Shown here piece by piece: positions 36,067-47,462 of a stretch of 64,000 nt of DNA. Below the pieces are notes generated by a model. That model was not told where the DNA came from. It was given only the letters and a program-made list of their open reading frames with translations, and made no database searches. Source of the stretch: Turbatrix aceti (Eukaryota > Nematoda > Chromadorea > Rhabditida > Panagrolaimidae); contig OZ017766.1 in NCBI GenBank assembly GCA_963969345.1, positions 4,216,001 to 4,280,000 on the forward strand, read 5' to 3'. Every line of letters begins with the position of its first letter. The stretch's first letter is position 1. The position numbers were made by a program, and so were the translations under genes.

Positions 36067-36076
36067 AATAAATAAA
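36067..36076 (+). terminator. Polyadenylation signal (overlapping AATAAA pair)
   Basis: Two overlapping AATAAA hexamers lie ~47 nt after the ZP gene stop at 36020. Confidence 0.6.
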
Positions 36077-36207
36077 AACATGTCTTGCAACGAATTTTAC
36101 CGGTTTTTGCTGTTTTTTTCGGCGAAAAAGAGGTGATGCAAATCTCCAGACAGAGATTTGCCCTGCGTGCCGTCGACGCGAGCAGGACTTTCCATCGCAT
36201 CGCCACC

Positions 36208-36613
36208 ATGAGCGACGTCGACTCCGCTACGCTTTCGCTCGATACGGCCAACTCCTCGGTGAGCGAGTATTCGCTGCCGGATTCCGAAGCCGATGTCACT
36301 TTTGGGTCCATGTCGACGGCGTTGCCGCCTTCCTACCTCGAGGACCTCGTGACCTGTGTCACCACGCTCTCGGAGTACACCATGCCCCCCAGCGAAGCCG
36401 ATGTCGGCGAAGACATCTCCATCTACGACGCTCCACCTTCTGAGACCAATGTTGACATGCTCGGCATCGCTATGATCTATCCCCAGAGTGAGTTCACTTA
36501 CCATAGAGCCACGCACGTACAGGAGACTCACCTGTAACGTTTCAGGCTACATCCCGGTCCTGGAGGCCCCCGAGCGTGCCGAATGCGACACTCAGGCACC
36601 CCCTGTCATCTGA
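36208..36613 (+). CDS. Small acidic protein with SEADV repeats, about 115 aa
   Basis: Exons 36208-36487 and 36546-36613. The intron (gtgagt to tttcag) avoids an early stop and gives an ending CDTQAPPVI. The ATG at 36208 has a good context (ACCATGA); an in-frame upstream ATG at 36136 is possible. The acidic protein carries three spaced copies of one motif: SEYSLPDSEADV, SEYTMPPSEADV and a degenerate DAPPSETNVDM. There is no signal peptide, membrane span or cysteine cluster. No family is recognised. It starts 187 nt downstream of the ZP gene stop and ends 60 nt before the end of the convergent MVD gene. Confidence 0.55.
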
Positions 36614-36673
36614 TTCACCCCTCTCGCGCTGATCCCTAGTAAAAGTATTTAAAAAAATCAACAACTTATAAGC

Positions 36674-38004
36674 CTACAAAATTTTGGGCCCGGAGCCCAT
36701 GCTGGAGACAACGACCGAGATGTCCTGGACGTCGCCGTCGGGCGAGGGTTGCACTGGGATGTCTTTGTGGCATTTTGGGTGCCTGCAGTCGTAGTGCGGG
36801 TGCAGGGAAGGGCAGTGTTCGGCGAATCCAGCGATGAATGCCTCGACATCATCGGTTCGAACGACGACAACGGCGTTCGGGCCGGCGTCGAAGGTGTAGG
36901 CAGCCAAAACACGACCCGCGGCGTCGTTGATGGCGTGGACGGCGGAGATGATGGCGTGCGAGGTCGCGGTGAGGTAAGAGATGGGCGGGAGAGTGTCAAG
37001 GCAGACGGCGTGCAGGCTGTTGCTCTCCTTCATCGTCACCTCTGCGAACTCGTCAAAATCGGCCGCGGCTACCGCGCGTTTGATGCTGAAGTCAAAAGTG
37101 GCACGTCTTTCTTTGTGTGCGGAAAAAAAGGAACAAATTTGATTTTTTTCTGTTCGTGTTCGTTTGCGAACAAAAAAGGCTGTTCACCCCCATTTGAAAA
37201 AAACCTACCGCAACATGTGGTCCGGGACGACAAAGCGTACCCGATGTTTGAGCAGGTCACTGGTCAGAGCGGTGCGTTGCATGCCTACGGTGCTGCCGAT
37301 TTTCTTGGCCTCGGCTCTCACGTGGAAGACCAGGGCCGTCAGACTGGAAGCAAAGTCATCGGATCGCTCACCGCTGTGTTGGACGACAAAGTCGTTGTCG
37401 CCGACACGGGTCCTGAGCGCGCTCCACTCGACAAAGCCCGGAAACAGCGATCTGCACGCACTCCCCGAGCCTAAAAAAATCGAATCATCCATTCTGCACA
37501 TCTGGACTTCTGGAGGGCTCCAGGCTCACCTAGTCTCGCGAGTCGACAGATCTGCGAGTTATCCAGATCGGCAATGGTGCCCAACGCCAAAGCCAGGGCT
37601 GCGAAGCCGCAAGCGCTGCTCGCGAGACCCGCAGCTACGGGAAATGACGTGTGCGAGTCTACGCTGATTTTTGCCTCTGCCAGATCGTCTCGGCCTAAAA
37701 CGAAAATCGTTGTAAGAGCCAACGCCAAAGGCTAAAGGCAACCTCTCTTCGCTACGATTCTCTGGAACTCGTCAAAAACCTTGCGGAACCTCGTCCCGGG
37801 TCCACAGTCCAGCTTCTTTCCGTTCACGCTGACTTCGTCGTCCTTCGCGTTGCCTATTTCGACTTCTGAAACCGCGTACAGGGCATCTATGGTTGTCGAG
37901 AAGGAGTCGTTGAGTGGCACCATGACTTCGCCATCGCTCTTGCCCCAGTACTTGACAAATGCAATGTTCATGGGCACCTGCACCTTTGCGCGGTACGAAG
38001 CCAT
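36674..38004 (-). CDS. mvd: Mevalonate diphosphate decarboxylase, 366 aa
   Basis: Exons (- strand) 37743-38004, 37530-37694, 37209-37470 and 36674-37085; frames close at each junction. Family hallmarks are [10 protein letters not shown] at residues 13-22, the GHMP-kinase phosphate loop [11 protein letters not shown] near 105-115, the GSGSACRSL block, and [15 protein letters not shown] followed by TFDAGPNAV, which contains the catalytic Asp. It converts mevalonate 5-diphosphate to isopentenyl diphosphate with ATP in the cytosol, feeding prenylation, ubiquinone and dolichol synthesis in an animal that makes no sterol. It is slightly shorter than human MVD (400 aa), chiefly between the first two exons. 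Confidence 0.95.
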
Positions 38005-38439
38005 GTTGGTTACCGTGATTCTAAAAGAATACCGTAACCCATTATGTTTTTTTGTGGACGTTTAGCGTCAACAAAAGGAAGTAAAAAAGGCATGACGAGT
38101 CAAACGTTAACAATAAAATCGTAATTCATTGTTTCCCAACGCCAACGATGCTATACAACCAACAGGAAAATCGATTCAAACAAAAAAGGCGCTAATATGG
38201 TTGACCAAGTTTCAGCATTTGATAAATATTAATTTTTGGTCGTAATAACTATTCAAAAAGGTATATTTTTGCAAACAAAAGAAAGAACTCAACTTTACGT
38301 TTATCAAAATTTGTTCGTGCCAGGAACATCAACCTTGCCAAATTTCTTCGAATGGCATGGATGAATTTTATTGACGGCTATCGAATTGACGCGTCCGTCT
38401 TTCTACCTTTGAGCTGCCTCTTCCCCCGTATTTAATGCC
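38005..38439. other. Divergent promoter region, MVD / EPS15-like
   Basis: 435 nt, A/T-rich, no gene recognised. It presumably drives both flanking genes. Confidence 0.4.
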
Positions 38440-40679
38440 ATGACGACTTTGCCGACCGAACAGGAAATTGCGCAGGATCACCTCGCGTACTATGAAAAAC
38501 TCTATCGAGAGGTGGGTTTTTTCATTGATTTTCTGAGTCATCGAAGCCGAAATTGCAGATGAATCCTGCTGGCGGACCGGAGGTGCCTGCAGCGGTGGCA
38601 GCGGAGTTCCTCCGGGGCTCTACACTACCCATACCCGTGCTTTCGCAGATCTGGGACGTCGCTGACCATCGGCACGTTGGGAGCCTCGACAAACGCGGCT
38701 CGTTCGTCGCGTTCAAGCTCGTAGCCGGCGTCCAGCAAGGCCAGACCGTGACCAGCATTGACGTGCGGGCTCCGCTCGGGCTGCCGCGCTTCCCGGCGAT
38801 TCCGCCGTCTGCTCGCGCGTCTCCGGCGCTCTCGAACGGCCCGGAATGGGAGATCACGCCACTCGAGCAGGCCAAGTACGAGACCATCTTCAACAGCCTC
38901 GGTCCCATCAACGGCAAGCTCAACGGCGACCAGGTACGACCAGTGCTGCTCAATTCGCAGCTCTCGCAGGTCTACCTCGCCCGCATCTGGGAAATGGCGG
39001 ATCTCGACCGCGACGGCATGCTCGACCTCCACGAGATGTGCATCGCCATGCACCTCGTCTACAAGTGCATCGAAACCCACTCCCTCCCGGATCGTCTGCC
39101 GCCCTCGCTCGTCCATCCCTCGAGGCGTGGCAGTGCGGTGCCGTCGCTCTCCGGCAGCCGACGCACGTCCGCTGTCAACTCGCCGACCCCTCTGGTTCCT
39201 CGGGTTCCGCGTAAGTTCGCCTCAGAGATGACGTGATGACGGATATTCTCTTTTAAGCGCCCCCTGTGCTGCAAAGCTCCCGGGCACCCAGCGTGACCTC
39301 GCTGAGCCGGGCCGACGCCCACTCCATCACGTCGGTGCACTCGGAATCCGCGCGATCCCTGCCGAGCGGCGTCAAATCCATCTTTGACCCGTCGGTGACG
39401 GAGTTCCCAGTCGACAAACTGCAGTGGGAGGAAGACTTTATCCGCCTCGACACGGACCACGACGGCTACGTCAACGGCGGCGACGCGCGCATCGTGCTCA
39501 TGGCCACAGGACTCGGGCAGCAGCAACTCGCGCAGATCTGGACCCTCGTGGACGTCGTCAAAACGGGCCGCCTTGACCTCGAGCAGTTTGCGCTCATCAT
39601 GGAGCTTATCAAGGAGGCCAAACTCGGCGTCAAGATGCCTGAGATCCTGCCTGCGCACCTCATTCCGCCCTCGGTTCGGCCCTGTCTGCCCAACATGCCG
39701 CTGAGTGCCGGCGAGAAAGCCAATCCTCGACTCAAGGAACTCAGCGACGAAATCGACGCTATAATCGCTGCGAGACGCAAGGCCGACAACGACGTCGCCC
39801 AGTTCGATGCGGACATCACTGTGAAGAGCAGTGCGGCTAAAAACCTCGAAATAGAGCTCAACACGCTGGAAGCCACCGTCAAACAACTCGAGAACCAAAA
39901 AGCCGAGGCGAATAAACGCCTCGACGAAATGGACACCCGGATCGCTGCTTTTGAAGCCACCGTCGAGGAAACACGAAAAAAGGTCGCCGACGAAGAAGAG
40001 CGCCTCGCAGCCGCCAAAGCCGATCTCGGAAAAGTCCTCGCGAATTCTTCCGCGGAAGAAACCGCGCTGCGAACTCTCCGAGATGAACTGCAGACCGCAA
40101 CAGCGACTGTCTACGAAAAAAAGATGGCAGTGAGCAAGGCGAACGACGAAATCTCCCAGACCGTCGCCCAGCTCGCTTCCATGGACGTCGAAGTGGAGCG
40201 CAACACGAAGAACCTCTCGGTCGTCGAGGAGAAGAGAGCCGAGTTGCTCAAGACCATCGAAGAACTCGAACGCGCCGTCGCTGCCCAGGACGCAAAGTCT
40301 CCGACTGGCTCAGAAGCTCCTGGCACGGCAGACCTCCTGGCGAAGCACTTTGAAGAGTTGTCCTTCAACAAAGACGGCGTCAGCGGTTCTGTATCGAAGA
40401 ATTCATTCGCGGCCGCCTTTGACGCGGATCCTTTCTCTAGCGCGGATCCGTTTGCCCAAGCCGGTTTTGACCCTTTTGGCTCAAAGGCCGCCGCTGTCGC
40501 CACCGACGCATTCGGCGCTGATCCGTTTTCGCAAGCGTGAGTTCTAAATTTTCGCTTGTTTGGCTGTTTTTCAAAAAAAATGAATTTTCAGTGATCCTTT
40601 CACGTCGACGACGACAAAGTCCACCGGCGCTCCTAACAATTTTGCGGACTTTTCCAATTTTTCGGCATTCGGACAATGA
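38440..40679 (+). CDS. ehs-1: EPS15/EHS-1-like endocytic adaptor, 696 aa
   Basis: Exons 38440-38511, 38559-39210, 39258-40536 and 40592-40679; the third acceptor is the unusual TTTTAAG. Three EH domains are visible: residues ~10-100 (IWDVADHRHVGSLD), ~125-215 (IWEMADLDRDGMLDLHEM) and ~295-385 (DTDHDGYVNGGDARIV, IWTLVDVVKTGRLD). A coiled coil of ~200 residues follows at ~405-600, and then a tail rich in DPF motifs (ADPFSSADPF, FDPFG) that bind the AP-2 appendage. EH domains bind NPF motifs. The protein scaffolds early clathrin-coated pits with AP-2 and epsin. The domain order is that of EPS15. Confidence 0.93.
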
Positions 40680-40950
40680 ATGGCGACTGTACTCCGCGTC
40701 TCCCCCAATCACCACATCCCAAATCCCCCGAAGAATTTATGTTCACTTTGAATGTGCCAGCAGACTTCTATTGACCCCTAGCAACCCATAGCCTCGCCAT
40801 GGCATGGATCGACACTTACTCGGCCACCCGACTGACCCTTTATGGATTTTTTGTTTTAACAACCGTGCATGTATTATTATTTATTGCCTCCTGTAGCTTT
40901 GGAGAGAAATTACATTAAAGATTCACCTTTGAAAGTCTTTTTTAAAGATC

Positions 40951-41010
40951 AAAATATAATATAATATTAAAATATAATATTACATTAAAATTTAATATTT
41001 TACGATATAT
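40951..41010. repeat. A/T-rich imperfect repeat (ATAATATT-like units)
   Basis: Sixty nucleotides with almost no G or C, built of imperfect AATATAAT/ATAATATT units that are near-palindromic. It may be part of the 3' end of the EPS15-like gene or simple low-complexity sequence. Confidence 0.6.
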
Positions 41011-41335
41011 TCACATTTGGATTTGTTGATCCAAATTGCATCACCGCACGCACGCACGAGCGCCGACCCTCGCAGGCAGAAAATCGAAAAACAAATGACC
41101 CTTGGCACAAAAAGGTCGGAGATCACGGCGCGCTTCTGCTGCAAGGTCGTTTGTCAATCAATCGCGAGGAGATGGCCCTCCAAACAGACAGACAACTGTC
41201 ACGGGATGGCCGCATATCTCGGCGATCAATCAGACAGCGTCCAGGATGCTCGGGAGGCGGTAGGCAGGACGTTGCAGTGTTTTTTGAAAAGCCACTGTGC
41301 CTGGCGAACGAACGCGAAGACGAAGGAGGAGCCCG

Positions 41336-41341
41336 TATAAA
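41336..41341 (+). promoter_or_regulatory. TATA box
   Basis: TATAAA lies 77 nt before the carboxypeptidase ATG. Confidence 0.5.
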
Positions 41342-41417
41342 CCGACCCCCGGCCACGACCACGGATTGGATTTTTTTAAAAGTACCAAACACCCGTCTAA
41401 AAGTCGCAAACGCAGAC

Positions 41418-42894
41418 ATGTTCTTCGCAGCGAGCTTGTTGCTCCTCGTCGGCTTGGTCGTCGGAGACGACAACCCGGATGAAATCAAATCGCTCCCGGG
41501 CGTCCAATTCGACGTCAATTTCAGACACTACAGCGGTTATTTGCAGGTTGCGCCGACGAGGTTTTATCATTATTGGTGAGTTTTTATCCGCAAAAACTGA
41601 AAAACTTCAAAAATTGATTTTCAGGTTCGTCGAATCGCAAAACAACCCAACGAGCGACCCAGTCATCTTCTGGTTCAATGGCGGCCCGGGGTGCAGCAGC
41701 ATCGACGGCCTGCTCAACGAGATGGGGCCCTACATCATCAACCGCGACGGAAAGACCCTCCGTGCCAACGAGTACGCCTGGAACAAGTTTGCTTCGGTCG
41801 TCTACATCGAGTCTCCCGCCGGCGTCGGCTTTTCCTACGCCACCGACGGAAATCTGACCACGGCTGACTGGCAGACCGCCGAGGACAACTATGAGGCCCT
41901 CAAGCAGTTCTTCGCCAAATACCCCTCCTTCCGCGAAAACAAGGTCTTCACGGCGGGCGAGTCGTACGGAGGCGTCTACGTGCCGACGCTGACGAGCCTC
42001 ATCGTCGAAGGACAGTCCGACTTCCCCATCAACCTCCGGGGCATGCTCATCGGCAACGGATACGTCAACACCGATGAGAACTTAAACACGGTGCTCCGAT
42101 TTGCATACGCCCACGGCATTGTCGGAGAGAAAGCGTGGAGGACCCTCGAGAACGAATGCTGCCGTGGCTGCGATGACACCTGCGACTTCGCAAACGTCAA
42201 GACGCCCCACTGCCAGCACCTCGTCGAGGACATCTACAACTTTCTCTGGGCCGGTGGCCTCAACCCCTACGACCTGTACCGTAACTGCGACCCCAGCCCG
42301 ACTGTCAATTCCGTCCGGCATACGGTCAACTTTGCCGGCATCGGCGCGGGGGCTTCTAAACGCGGCATGCACTACGGCAACGCGACCGATTTCATGTCCT
42401 ACATTCAACAACAGCAATCCCGAAAAATCCTTAGCTCGGACCAGGATCTAGCAGACGTGCCCTGCCTCAACGACACCGACCTCACCGTCTACCTCAACGA
42501 TCCCGAGGTCCGCAAGGCCATCCACGTCGACAACGACTACGTCAAGCGGTGGTACATCTGCTCGGGTACCATCGACTACCACAAAGTCGTCACCGACACT
42601 GCGCCGCAATTCAAGGAGATCGTTGCTGCCCGGGTCCGTGTGCTCTTGTACTACGGTGATACCGACATGGCGTGCAACTTCCTGCTTGGCCAGGAATTCT
42701 CTGCCAATTTGGGGTTGCCGCAGACGCTGCCCAAGACCCCCTGGAAGGTCGACGGACAGATCGCAGGCTTCAAGACTCTCTACAAGGGCCTCACGTACAC
42801 CACGATCCGCGGCGCCGGCCACATGGCTCCCCAATGGCGTGCTCCGCAGACGACCCATGTCATCCAGGCGTTCATCAACAACCATCCCATCTAA
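41418..42894 (+). CDS. Serine carboxypeptidase (S10, cathepsin A-like), 475 aa
   Basis: Exons 41418-41575 and 41625-42894. The ATG at 41418 opens a signal peptide ([15 protein letters not shown]). The substrate block [10 protein letters not shown] is followed by the catalytic Ser166 in GESYGG, Asp398 in [10 protein letters not shown] and His452 in GAGHMAP, a complete triad. Several cysteine pairs and an N-glycosylation site (NAT) fit a lysosomal or secreted enzyme. It removes C-terminal residues from peptides at acidic pH. A TATA box lies 77 nt upstream and AATAAA 90 nt after the stop. Confidence 0.93.
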
Positions 42895-42983
42895 CGCCTT
42901 TTCGCGTCGAGACACGACATGCCTAAATAATTATCTAAATAGTAAATTCAACCCTGTGTTTTTGCTAAAATGAGGAAAAACCC

Positions 42984-42989
42984 AATAAA
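42984..42989 (+). terminator. Polyadenylation signal AATAAA
   Basis: It lies 90 nt after the carboxypeptidase stop, in the 119-nt gap before the convergent Nudix gene. Confidence 0.55.
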
Positions 42990-43013
42990 CAATATAAATA
43001 TTTTCTTTTAATT

Positions 43014-43903
43014 TTATTTTTTGAGCCGTTCACGAAAAAGCTCGATAAAGTGCCGGTGGGAAGCGTAAAGAGGCAGGTCATCATCGGCATCGACCCAGCG
43101 AACTTCCTTCGCGTCGTCTCCCGCCTGGAAATTACAGTTCTCCAGAATACCTTCGTCATCGTGAAAATTGACAACGACGGTCTCCATCCAAGCGTTGTCC
43201 GTGTTCCGAGGGTCGTCGACGTATCCGGCGTACAAACGGACCCCGGTGGACCAAAATTCCTCTAGATGATCGTGATCGACTCCGGCGAGCGCCTCTTCTG
43301 TGAATTCTCGCTTCAAAGTCGCCGACACTTCCTCGCCAGGGTCGACCATGCCGCCCGGGATGGCCCATTCCCCGGTGTCTCCGCGCTTGATGGCAACCCA
43401 CTGCAGTTTGCCGGCCTGCGTACGGCGCGAAACGACCGGATCCGCGGCGTGGTTCGGGCCCCATCGACCGAGCAGTCCACGGCCAGCCATTCCGGTCCGG
43501 CCCCGGGGATTGAGGGGCAATCCGGTCGGAGAAAGCGAATAAGGACTAAAAAGCATCCATTGACCTCAGTTTAGGGCCCAAATGCCTTTCGAAAACGGCA
43601 CTCACCCTTCAAAAGAATTCCTATCCACGCCGACATCCAATTTATTGAAAACGAGCCCCTTTGGCGAATCTGGATCGGCCCAGGGCTTGCCATTCAGGCT
43701 GGGCGAAGTGTACTGAGTCGGAGCGTATTCCTTCCACTCCACTGCCCAGTCGACTTTTTCGTCCGGCACGAGGACACGAAAAGCGGTGCTGTGGAGGTAC
43801 GGAATCCCTAAACACCCTAATAACCATCCAAAAACCCATCTCATCAAAGCTCACCCGTATTTCGGCATTTTATGTGCAGTTGACGCAAAACAGAAGACGT
43901 CAT
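43014..43903 (-). CDS. NUDT9-like ADP-ribose pyrophosphatase (Nudix), 260 aa
   Basis: Exons (- strand) 43855-43903, 43606-43807 and 43014-43545. The start at 43903 gives [17 protein letters not shown], joining in frame to the conserved [12 protein letters not shown] region. A nearer ATG at 43868 is out of frame. The landmarks are [35 protein letters not shown], a Nudix box with REFTEEA, and [15 protein letters not shown], all typical of NUDT9 and the related TRPM2 domain. It hydrolyses ADP-ribose to AMP and ribose 5-phosphate. C. elegans ndx-6 is, to my knowledge, the NUDT9 relative. The divergent Npl4 gene starts 207 nt away. Confidence 0.92.
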
Positions 43904-44110
43904 CAACATTCAAAACAATCAAAGCCAAAAACAAATTTGTTCATATTTCAAAGTTGAAAACAACAGCATTCGGGGAACACTTTGTCTCGCAAAGAGATAT
44001 CTTCGTCTTGAGTCTCGCATAACGTAACAACTTTCTTTTTGTCATCGTTTTTTTTGCGTTGCGGCATTTGTTACTGTTTTTACGCATCGATTTTGTTACA
44101 TTAACACAAA

Positions 44111-45930
44111 ATGGTGTTGAATGGCGGCTCAGTGGTAGGCTAAGCTTTGGTCGGTTTTTTTGTTGGATTTATTCGAAAATTGCAGAACAACATAGATAGT
44201 GTTGACGTTTTTCTCGAGCAGCAGGATGGCCAGATTCAGCGCTCGCTCGATCCTCAGCTTTGTCGGCACGGAGCACGACAACGGTGTTCCAACTGTCTGC
44301 CTGTTGATGTGAGTTTTGGAGGCTTGAAACGTTCGTTTTTGGGAATATCCTTTGTTTTTTATTCGTGTGATCGTTGTTTTCTTATCCAAATCCATTGCTT
44401 ATGCCAAAACTCTTTTAGCCGTATGACGAAGAGTATCTTACGTCGAAGGACATCAAGCACATGTCCTTCCATGCCCACGTGCGCAAGCTCACCGATCTGC
44501 ACGGCAAGGGCACCAGGCTGGTGAGACCACTCGAAAACATCAATCTCCGCGTAGAATTGAACTGCTCGGAGGGCCATCGACCGTATCCGAAGGGTATCTG
44601 TACAAAATGTCGTCCTCCGGTGCTCACACTCAATCGCCAGGTAAGTTTTGTCTTTTTTTCCGTTTTTATGTTGTTTTTTGCAGAAATTCCGTCACGTCGA
44701 CAACGTGGCTATCGAAAACGAGCACATAGGCAACCGTTTTCTCGATTACTGGCGTGGCAGTTCGTTCCAACGCGTAGGATTTCTGATCGGCAAGTACGAG
44801 CCTTTTCTCGAGGTCCCTCTGGGCATCAAGGCCGTCGTCGCTGCCATCTACGAACCCCCGCAGACCAACACGCCCAACAGCGTCACTTTTGAGGACGATG
44901 TCAACAAAGAACTCGTCGACGAGCTCTGCGGTGCCCTCGGACTGAAGCGTATCGGGTGGATCTTCACAGACCTCTGGTCAGCGGATAATTCGAAGGGCAG
45001 CGTACATTGCACCCGCCACGCGGACTCTTTTCTGCTCTCCGCCGCGGAATGCATCACCGCCGGCGCTTTCCAGGCAAAGTACCCGAACTACACCAAATTC
45101 TGCGATGACGGCGTCTTTGGGAGCAAGTTTGTCACCGTCGTGGCTTCTGGCAACCAGTCGGAGCACGTAGGCTTCTCCGGCTATCAGGTGTCGAACCAGT
45201 GCACGGCGATGGTCCAGGCAGACATCCTCGTGCCCACGGATTACATGGAACTCGCCTACGTCCGGGATGAGCCGCTCCACGAGAAGCACTACGTCACAGA
45301 CGTCAGCTACACGGAGAAGAACGAGTACGGCGCCGAGGTGAGGCGGGATGGCCGGCCCATGCCTGTGGAGTACCTCCTCGTCGACGTCCCAGCAGGCACG
45401 CCCAAGGATCCCTGCGAGACCTTCGCCATCTCAAGAGTCGGTTTTCCCATCGAAAACCGCATCAACATCGGGCAGCCTCAGGTTTGTTCTTTTTTTGCTA
45501 AAAAAAAGAGATGACCAGCTAGGTTCCAGAGTGTCTCCCGTGTCTACGAGTACATCAGCAACTTTTCGCCCAATCAGTTCTTCGAGTGTGCCGCCAACTT
45601 TCATTTTCTGTTATACCTGTTGACCAACGACGTCTTCCACATCCCGAAGGAAGAAATCTTCGAGCTTGCCGGCTACGTCTCTACCCACGACCGCGTCAAG
45701 GCTGCGAACTGGGCCGAAGCCAACGAAAACTGGAAGAACTTCACGGCACTCATTGAGGCACAAGCTCAACGTGGGTTTTTATTGCGTAAAACTCAGGTGG
45801 AGGAAAATGCCGGATTTCAGATATCCCCGCCGATGACAACCCCGCTGAACACTGGAGCTGTCAGCACTGCACCTTCGAGAACACGGAGCAACGCGGAGAC
45901 TGCGCAATGTGCGGCTTACCGAGCGCGTAA
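44111..45930 (+). CDS. npl-4: Npl4, cofactor of p97/CDC-48, N-terminally short form, 505 aa
   Basis: Exons 44111-44134, 44186-44308, 44419-44640, 44684-45481, 45530-45770 and 45821-45930. The protein contains the zinc-binding block ([19 protein letters not shown], then GICTKCRPP), the MPN-like/NPL4 domain ([28 protein letters not shown]) and a C-terminal RanBP2-type NZF finger ([10 protein letters not shown]...CAMC). Npl4 with Ufd1 recruits ubiquitylated proteins to the CDC-48 unfoldase. The first exon encodes only MVLNGGSV, and the UBX-like domain that binds p97 in other animals is absent. The 207 nt to the Nudix gene cannot hold it. The call of Npl4 is secure; completeness of the N-terminus is not. 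Confidence 0.9.
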
Positions 45931-46396
45931 GACAACGGAACGCGCTGCGTGGATGGGCGTCGTGGTAATCACCGTTATTTATTGATGATTTTGGATCCAC
46001 TCTCATTTTGCGTGTATTCATGAAACTAATAAGTGTTCGGATAAAGTGTAACATTTTGGAGACTGGTCGAGGGCACCGATGTGAAAATTTATAAAAGAAT
46101 ATTTGTTTGGCAAGGTCCGAGAAATATGCAAAAGTTCACAACAGATCTGTAAAATTCCAAAACAAACAAAAAATAGGGGAAATCAAAATTTTAGTCAAAA
46201 ATTACGATCCCCAAAATGAATTACTCGAAAATCGTCAAAACGCTAAAAACGGTGCTTTCAACACGAAAGTTTTTTTTCTTACTTTTGCTCATGCGGGTTT
46301 ACTAAAAAATTGATGTTCTTGTGTAACTTTTCTCTATTCAGGTAGTTTTTGCCGTGTGTGTACATTTATTTCAATCATCAATTTCAGGAAATAAGG
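45931..46396. other. Intergenic region, Npl4 to CCDC174-like
   Basis: A/T-rich, no gene. CAG at 46385-46387, ten nt before the next ATG, is a candidate trans-splice acceptor. Confidence 0.4.
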
Positions 46397-47302
46397 ATGT
46401 CGTCTGACGAAGACGAGCCATCCGCATCCACAGCTGCAAAGCCTCGGATTTTGAATTACTCTTCAAAAACAGCGTTTCTCAACCTCCGGGCAACCGTCTT
46501 GCACCAGACCCGCACTGCCAAACCGACCTCGTTTGACGAAAAGACTGTCGCGAAGCCGAAAAAGAACATCCTGGCACCGCCACCCAAAGCTGGAACGAAG
46601 AGGAAACTGGAAGAGAAGCAACGAGCCGAACACGATGACCGAGAGTTGAAGCGACTCGAAAACATGGAACGGGAGCGTCAGAAGGCCATGGAGGCTAAGA
46701 CGAAGCTCTACGAACGCCTCCAAAGCGGGGAGAGGTTCACGACCGACGATGGCAAGCAGCCGGAGTTGCTCGTCGACTTTGACAGCCGCAGCCGTCAGCG
46801 CAGCAGATCTGCGAGCCCCGAGGCCGGCCCAGTGCATTACGATCCCACCGCGGATACCAATCGCTTCTTCGGCGCCGCACATTTGTTCCTTCCAGCGGAC
46901 GAAGAACAACGGCGAACGAAAATCGATGAACTCATGGAAACATCGCGGAAAACCGCTGAAACGAGGTGGAAAGTACGCGAGGAGAACCGCCGCGGCAAGC
47001 GCGAGGCCAAAGAGCGCGTCAACGCGATGCGGGCCTTGCGCGGACTGGATCCGTTGCCGGTGGCCAGCAGCGATGAGGAGGAAGACGTCACCCAGCACCC
47101 CGGCTTCAACCTCTACCCCTCGCAGATCCCGCTCCCAGAAGATCCCGATGCCGAGCGCAAGGCCGAGGAAGAGCGCAAGAAGAAGTTTGTCCGCGAATGG
47201 GACCGCGATAAGGTGGATGGCCTGGATACCCAGTGGGTCAATGCCGCCCGCGACGAACGCAATGACGAATTTCGACCTCCTGATGTCTATTTTCGCAAAT
47301 AA
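46397..47302 (+). CDS. CCDC174-like nuclear coiled-coil protein, 301 aa
   Basis: Intronless. The ATG at 46397 follows a TTTCAG site by ten nt, suggesting trans-splicing. The sequence is highly charged: an acidic start, a Lys-rich block (PPPKAGTKRKLEEK), a central long charged helix with a DEEQRRTKIDELMETSRKT element, and a conserved-looking end with VREWDRDK and DEFRPPDVYFRK. The helix and the VREWD..K plus final DYF-type motif resemble CCDC174, a nuclear protein linked to exon-junction or splicing factors. The call is from pattern only. NOC2 starts 205 nt downstream on the same strand. Confidence 0.6.
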   Translation: MSSDEDEPSASTAAKPRILNYSSKTAFLNLRATVLHQTRTAKPTSFDEKTVAKPKKNILAPPPKAGTKRKLEEKQRAEHDDRELKRLENMERERQKAMEAKTKLYERLQSGERFTTDDGKQPELLVDFDSRSRQRSRSASPEAGPVHYDPTADTNRFFGAAHLFLPADEEQRRTKIDELMETSRKTAETRWKVREENRRGKREAKERVNAMRALRGLDPLPVASSDEEEDVTQHPGFNLYPSQIPLPEDPDAERKAEEERKKKFVREWDRDKVDGLDTQWVNAARDERNDEFRPPDVYFRK

Positions 47303-47313
47303 TGACGAACGTG

Positions 47314-47319
47314 AATAAA
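47314..47319 (+). terminator. Polyadenylation signal AATAAA
   Basis: It lies 12 nt after the CCDC174-like stop and upstream of the inverted repeats and the NOC2 start. Confidence 0.55.
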
Positions 47320-47390
47320 TGTGATATATTTTTGGTTGTTGGAAATATAAAAACGCGTTTTTATCGTTTTATACCGTATATTTTGAAATT

Positions 47391-47462
47391 TCTTCTCGGG
47401 AGAAACGTCAGTAGCAACTTTCGTTTCGGGAGAAGATTTTAGGAATTTTCTTCTCAAGAGAA
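47391..47462. repeat. Three short TTCTC/GAGAA inverted repeats between genes
   Basis: At 47391-47404 a TTCTCGGGAGAA-type palindrome, at 47422-47436 a related TTTCGGGAGAAG half, and at 47446-47462 TTCTCAAGAGAA. Each of the two full copies can fold into a five-pair stem. They sit between the poly(A) signal of the upstream gene and the acceptor of NOC2. Confidence 0.7.

Larger units (their letters stand above)
40680..41417. other. Intergenic region with A/T-only stretch
   Basis: About 740 nt without a gene. It holds the A/T-rich block at 40951-41010 and a TATA box before the carboxypeptidase gene. Confidence 0.5.
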
